From Williamsia phyllosphaerae (GTDB taxonomy: Bacteria > Actinomycetota > Actinomycetes > Mycobacteriales > Mycobacteriaceae), in NCBI RefSeq assembly GCF_014635305.1, contig NZ_BMCS01000001.1, forward strand, positions 2,170,001 through 2,234,000: a DNA stretch of 64,000 nucleotides, read 5' to 3'. Shown here piece by piece: positions 30,301 to 64,000 of the stretch; position 1 is the stretch's first letter, and the number at the start of each line of letters is the position of its first letter. A program made the translations under genes and the position numbers. The notes under the pieces are model-generated. The model did not search any database, was not told the DNA's origin, and was given only the letters and a program-made list of their open reading frames with translations.

Positions 30301-33300
30301 GCGGTCGAGATCGCGCTCGCCGAGCTCGTTCGCGGCCTGCTGCGGGTCGAGCGGGTCGGTATGCGCGACAACCTCTTCGCACTCGGCGGCGATTCGCTGA
30401 TCGCGGCCCGGCTGGTGTCGGTGGCGCGCACCGAACACCGGCTCGCGATCGACCTGGCCGACGTCTTCGACAGTCCCTCGATCGGTGAGCTCGCCGCCCG
30501 CACCCAGCCGGTCGCCGACGGCGCCGCCGCGTCACCATCGCTCCCGCGTCCCGCGTCGATCCCGCTGTCGCACGCGCAGACCCGGTTGTGGTTCATCAAC
30601 CGGATGGACCCGTCGGCCCCGACCTACAACATGTCCGGAGCGGTTCGCCTGGGTGCCGACGTCGACGTCGCGGCGTTCGCCGCGGCGGTGCGCGACGTCC
30701 TCGAGCGGCACGCGATCCTGCGCACCGTGTTCCCGTCGGTCGACGGCGAGCCGGTGCAGCAGGTCCTCGACATGGCCACGGTCGCCCCCGGTGTCGACGC
30801 TCACGTTCTCGATGCCCAGAGTCTCGGTGCGCGGGGCATCGGTGAGCGCCCCGCGTCGACCGTCGACGTCGGGCGTGCCGTCGCCGACCTGGTCGGGACC
30901 GGGTTCGACCTCGAGCACGAGATCGGGTTCCGCGCACACCTGCTGGCCACGTCCGGTCACGGCGCGACGTCGGCCGAGTCGGTCGCGGTCCTGGTGGTCC
31001 ACCACATCGCCGCCGACGGGCAGTCGCTGCGTCCGCTGATCGGCGACCTGCGCCACGCCTACGATCGCCGTCGGGCCGGACTCCCGCCCGAGTTCACGCC
31101 TCTGCCCATCGACTTCGCCGAGGTGGCGCTGCGCCAACAGGCCCGTCTCGGTGGCCTGGCCGACCCCACCCCGGTGCTGACCGACGGCCTCGAGTTCTGG
31201 CGGCGGGAGCTCCACGGTGCCCCCGGTCTGCTCACCCTGCCCACCGACCGACCCCGCCCGCAGGTCGCCGACGGCCGCGGCGCGTACGTCGACACCATGC
31301 TCGACGCCGATCTGTCCACCGGGATCCGGCGCCTGGCCACCGATCTCGCGGTCACCCCGTTCGCGGTCCTGCACACCGGGCTGGCCGTGGTGCTCAGCCG
31401 ACTCGCGGGCACCGACGACGTCAGCATCGGCAGCGCGATCGCCGGTCGGGACGACCCGGCGACCGCCGACATGGTCGGCATGTTCGTCAACACCGTCGTG
31501 CTGCGGTCCCGGATCCGTCCCGCGCAGTCCGTCGCCGACCTCGTGACCTCCTCGCACCGGGGAATCGCCGGCGCGATGGCCCACGCGGAGGTCCCGTTCG
31601 AGCGGGTCGTGGACGCTTTGGCGCCACAGCGTTCATCCGGGTACGCCCCGCTGTTCCAGGTGGCGCTGACGATGCAGTCGGATCCGTGGGCCGGCCTCGC
31701 GGACCGCTCCGACGTCGACGCCGGGCTCGAGGCGCGGGTCCCGGCCGCGAAGTACGACCTGACCATCACGGTCACCGAGCCGGCCGACCGGACGTCGTCG
31801 CGCGGCTACGCGGTCGAGATCAACTACGCCACCTCGCTGTTCGACGAGCCGACTATCCGGACGCTCGGCGATCACCTGCGCCGCGTGCTGGGCGCAATGG
31901 TCGCCGCACCGTCGGCGCCGGTGGGTCGCATCGGACTCCTCGACGACCGGCACGCGATCACCGCCACGTCGTCGGTGTCGTCGAACCCCCGGCGCACGCT
32001 GTCCGAGCTGCTGGCGGCGGGCGCCGCCGCGGCCGATCCGCACGCCCCGGCCGTGTCGGGCGCGGTGTCGATCACCTGGGCGGTCTTCGAGGCGCGGACC
32101 AACGAGTTGGCCCGCGAACTCATCTCGAGAGGCGTCGGTCCCGGTTCGATCGTCGCGATCTCGATCGGACGGTCGCACCACTCGGTCATGGCCGTCGTCG
32201 CGGTCGCCAAGACCGGCGCGGCCTTCGTCACCATCGATCCCCGTCAGCCCGATTCCCGTCGTGCCGCCCTGATCGCCGACAGCACCGCGGTGCTCGGACT
32301 CACCATCTCCGAGCTCGGCACGCCGCCGTCGGACGGGCGGGCCATCACCTGGCTGGCCATCGACGAGGTGTCGTTCGAACTCGGTCTCGCCGGGCACAGC
32401 GGGTCGCGCATCCACCCGTCCGAGCTGCGTCGGCCCGTACACATCGCCGATCTCGCGTACCTGCTGTTCACGTCGGGCTCGACCGGACGACCCAAGGCCG
32501 CCGCGGTGACCCACGCCGGCCTCGCCGACCTCGTCGCCACCCAGGCAACGGTGCTCGGCTGCGACCGCACGTGCCGCGTGCTGCACGTGGCGTCGCCGAG
32601 CTTCGACGTGTCGCTGTTCGAGATGATCATGGGACTCTGCGCGGGCGCGGAACTCGTGATCAGCCCGCCGGACGTGTTCGCCGGACCCGAACTCGCCGCG
32701 CTCATCGCCGAGCGGGGCGTGACGCACGCGGTCATGACGCCTTCGGCGTTGGCGACCATCGAGCCGTCGGAGGTCCCGACCCTGCGGATCCTGGCGAGCG
32801 CGGGCGAGCAGTGTCCGCCGGAGGTCGTCACCCGATGGGCCGGCGCCGGTCGCCACCTACACAACTTCTACGGCCCCACCGAGGCCACGATCACCGCGAC
32901 CACCTCGTCGGCGATGCGGGTCGGTGAACTGGTCACGATCGGTCGCGCCATCGACGGCATGACCACGCTGGTCCTCGACGACTGGCTGCGCCCGGTCCCC
33001 GCGGGGGTCGCCGGTGAGCTGTACCTGGCCGGGCCGGCCCTCGGTCGCGGCTACCACGACCGACCCGGCCTCACCGCGACGCGCTTCGTGGCCAACCCGT
33101 TCGACTCCGGTGCCACCCGGATGTACCGGTCGGGTGACCGCGTGACCCGCACCGTCGCAGGCGATCTCGTCTATCACGGGCGCACCGACTTCCAGATCAA
33201 GATCCGTGGTGTGCGCGTCGAGCCGGGTGAGATCGACGACGTCCTGACGTCGATCGACGGCGTCGAGGCCGCGCTCACCGTCGCCACCACCACCCCGGGC

Positions 33301-35516
33301 GGGGAAGAGGTGCTCGTCGCCTACGTGACGCCCGCACCGGGTCGGGTCCTGGTGCCGCACCACGTCGTCGACGCGGCTGCGCGCGCGCTGCCCGCGTACC
33401 TCGTCCCCCGCACCGTCGCCGTCCTCGACGAGTTCCCGTTGACCACCGTCGGCAAGATCGACCGGTCGGCGTTACCGCCGGTGACCCTGACGGCGTCACC
33501 GGACTCGGTGGCCCCGCGCAGCCAGCTCGAGTCCGTCGTCGCGGGCGTCTTCGCGCAGGTGCTCGGGGTCGACTCGGTCGGCGTCTACGAGAACTTCTTC
33601 GCCGCGGGCGGCAACTCGTTGTCGGCCACCAAGGTGGTCGCGCGGCTCGAGACCCTCCTGGACCGGCGGATCTCGGTGCGGACGTTGCTGGAGAACCCGA
33701 CCGTCGCCACGCTGGTGGGTGCGGTCACCACCGCCGACGTCCGCGGACCCGTCGCACCGCCGCTGACGGTGCGTCCGCGGTCCGAGGTCGTCCCGGTGTC
33801 CGGTGTGCAGCGCAGCATGTGGCTGGTCAACCGTGCCGATCCGGACTCGTCGTCCTACAACGTCTCCCTGGCGCTGCGACTGAGCGGCGGCCTCGACGTG
33901 CCCGCGCTGCGCGCCGCGATCACCGAGCTGGTGATGCGCCGCGAGACGCTGCGGACGACGTACCCGCTGCTGGGGGGCGAACCGGTTCAGGTGATCCGCC
34001 CGGCCGCCGCGGTGGCCGACGATTTCGTGGTCCCGCTCGTCGACCTCACCGCCCGGCGTTCGGTCGCCGCCCCCGAGGAGATCCCAGCCGCGATCGCGGC
34101 CGTCACCGACCGCGGCTTCGACCTCACCACGGGTATCCCGGTCCGGGCCGCGGTGGTACGCGTCGGCCCCGACGACCACCTGCTGGTGTTCGTGGTACAC
34201 CACATCAGCGCAGACGGGGCCTCGTTGATGCCGCTGGCCCGCGACCTCGTCGACGGCTACACCGCCCACCTCGACGGCCGTACGCCGCCGCCCCAGCGCC
34301 TCCCGCTGCACTACGCGGACTGGGTCGTGTGGCAGCGCGAGCGGCTCGCCGCGGTCGGAGACGACGGGGTGACGCACGCCGACCGGCAGTTGGCCTACTG
34401 GACGCGTCGCCTGGCCGGGGCGCCCGACCGCATCGCCCTGCCCACCGACCGGCCGCGGCCGACGTCGCCGAGTTCGCGGGGCGACGTGCTGGACTTCGAG
34501 ATCCCGGCGCAGGTGGTCGACGCACTCGAATCCATTGCTCGCGAACACAACAGCACCCTGTTCATGGTCGTCCACGCCGCGTTCGCGGTGTTGATGTCGC
34601 GGTTGTCGGGGCACGACGACGTCGTCATCGGGACGCCGTACGCCGGTCGCGACGACGAGACCCTCGACGACATGGTCGGGATGTTCGTCAACACCCTGGC
34701 GTTGCGTACCCGGGTGCGGTCGGGGGAGGGGTTCGACGAGCTGCTGCACCGGGTGCGCGGGGAGGACCTCGCCGACACCGCGCACGCCGACGTCGCGTTC
34801 GACGAGATCGTTTCGCGGGTGGTCGCCTCGCCCTCCGGCTCGCACAACCCGGTGTTCCAGGTGATGTTCGCGTTCCAGAACATCGTCTTCCCGACCGTCG
34901 AACTCGACGGTCTGCGGATCACCCCGGAACCGCTCTCCTCGGTGGCGGCCAAGGTCGACCTCGAGTTCATGCTGTTCCCGGTCGACCCGAGTGGTGCCGA
35001 CCGCGCCGGGGCCATGGCCGGTCGGGTCATCTTCGCGACCGACCTGTACGACGCGACGACGGTGGAACGCATCGTCGCCCGCTACGGCCAGGTGCTGCGG
35101 GCGGTGGCCGCGGATCCGACCCACATCGTCGGTGACATCGACATCGCGCTCGACCGCCCGGCCGATCCCGCGGTCCTCCTCGGCGCCATCGAGGAGTCGG
35201 CGGCGGGTGCGGGCAGCGATCCGGCCGATCTCGCGCACCTGGTGGCGCAGGCCACCGAGATCGACCCCGACGCGACCGCCGTGGAGTACGGCGGTGTCGA
35301 GGTCAGCTTCGCCGAGATCGATTCGATGGCAACGGCACTGATGATGACGCTGCCCGACGGCGACGCGTATGGTGCTCTCACCATGGCCCTGACCGCAGTG
35401 GTTCCCGAGATCGCCGACGGCGGTGTCGAGGTCCTCGACGCCGCGCTGGGGCAACTGCAGGTCAATGCGTGTCGGATCGCCGGCGCCGCGACGGCGCCGG
35501 AAACGGCCGACCGGGC

Positions 35517-35520
<4 letters not shown>
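27397..35520 (+). CDS. Non-ribosomal peptide synthetase NRPS2, C-A-T-C-A-T-C
   Basis: Initiating-type NRPS of 2707 residues. The start at 27397 (MDGERVAGP) is preferred because GGGGGA lies six bases upstream; in-frame ATG 27367 and GTG 27307 are alternatives. Approximate domains: C1 14-458, A1 472-955, T1 965-1035 (GGDSL), C2 1053-1520 (HHIAADG), A2 1540-2028, T2 2040-2115 (GGNSL), C3 2131-2588 (HHISADG), then a tail of about 100 residues resembling the first part of an A domain. C1 ([23 protein letters not shown]) resembles the C domain of EntF more than the internal C domains here, so it may accept an aryl or acyl starter. A1 code DVWHFSLVD is a textbook serine pocket; A2 code DVFVAAFIT is unassigned. 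The stop overlaps the NRPS3 start as GTGA. The module begun by C3 is finished in NRPS3. Confidence 0.95.
27436..30500 (+). other. NRPS2 loading-type module: EntF-like C, A(Ser), T
   Basis: The first C domain lacks both the LSPAQ.RMWF opening of the internal C domains and the LSPLQ.GMLF form of the post-E domains. Its pattern (VAHYLDI, MQWVD, WYLRGHH) follows EntF. The A domain pocket DVWHFSLVD points to serine and the core motifs are intact ([19 protein letters not shown]). Confidence 0.75.
30555..33740 (+). other. NRPS2 second module C-A-T
   Basis: C with HHIAADG. The A domain has [31 protein letters not shown] and GKIDRSAL, so it should be active. Pocket DVFVAAFIT does not match a code I know. 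T has GGNSL, consistent with an L residue passed to an ordinary C domain. Confidence 0.75.
35220..35508 (+). other. A-domain-like fragment at the NRPS2 C-terminus
   Basis: After C3 the protein continues with [19 protein letters not shown] and [10 protein letters not shown], which matches the opening of a normal A domain (compare [19 protein letters not shown] in NRPS3 module 5). It then becomes Ala/Val-rich and ends before any catalytic A motif. Candidate docking element or fission scar. Confidence 0.65.

Positions 35521-64000
<28,480 letters not shown>

Overview
The window is high-GC actinobacterial DNA. The content and style (S10 operon with an Ala/Thr-rich tail on S3, GTG starts, GTGA overlaps, very large NRPS genes) fit the order Mycobacteriales, probably something close to Gordonia, Rhodococcus or Williamsia. 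The genus is an inference; no rRNA marker is present.

Layout. (1) 2-11650, plus strand: the 3' part of a large non-ribosomal peptide synthetase (NRPS1): partial C, A, T; C-A-T-E; C-A-T-E. It ends in an epimerization domain with no thioesterase. (2) 11651-11738: short convergent gap with a 21-bp tandem repeat. (3) 11739-21091, all minus strand: secreted lipase; a hydantoin/allantoin-type racemase, an NCS1 permease and a GntR/FadR regulator (a likely uptake and metabolism unit); an alpha/beta hydrolase; a DUF4442 hotdog protein, a DUF4173 membrane protein and a two-component system whose kinase has almost no extracytoplasmic loop. (4) 21092-21639: divergent intergenic region with an S10 promoter and a long structured leader. 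(5) 21640-27028, plus strand: the S10 ribosomal operon rpsJ-rplC-rplD-rplW-rplB-rpsS-rplV-rpsC-rplP-rpmC-rpsQ, closed by a terminator. (6) 27397 to the window end, plus strand: two translationally coupled NRPS genes. NRPS2 (2707 aa) is C-A(Ser)-T-C-A-T-C. NRPS3 starts at 35517 and stays open to base 64000, so it is at least 9494 codons long, with eight modules plus the start of a ninth C domain.

The NRPS2/NRPS3 line is where I see the least ordinary biology. The split falls between the C and A domains of one module. Both protein ends at the split carry matching fragments that look like the first part of an A domain. The second A domain of NRPS3 has Thr in place of Lys in three core motifs and is probably dead. 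Modules 3-4 and 7-8 of NRPS3 are a repeat at about 14.34 kb spacing, with the same unusual pocket code in both epimerizing modules. Read by eye, the pockets give a serine-rich peptide with at least two D-residues. No thioesterase, MbtH protein, catechol genes, hydroxylase or exporter lies inside the window, so the product class is open; a siderophore or an acylated peptide are both possible.

NRPS2/3 sit where the spc operon (rplN onward) would be expected after rpsQ, so the assembly line seems to be inserted at the S10/spc junction. No tRNA, rRNA, CRISPR array, transposase or phage gene was recognised.
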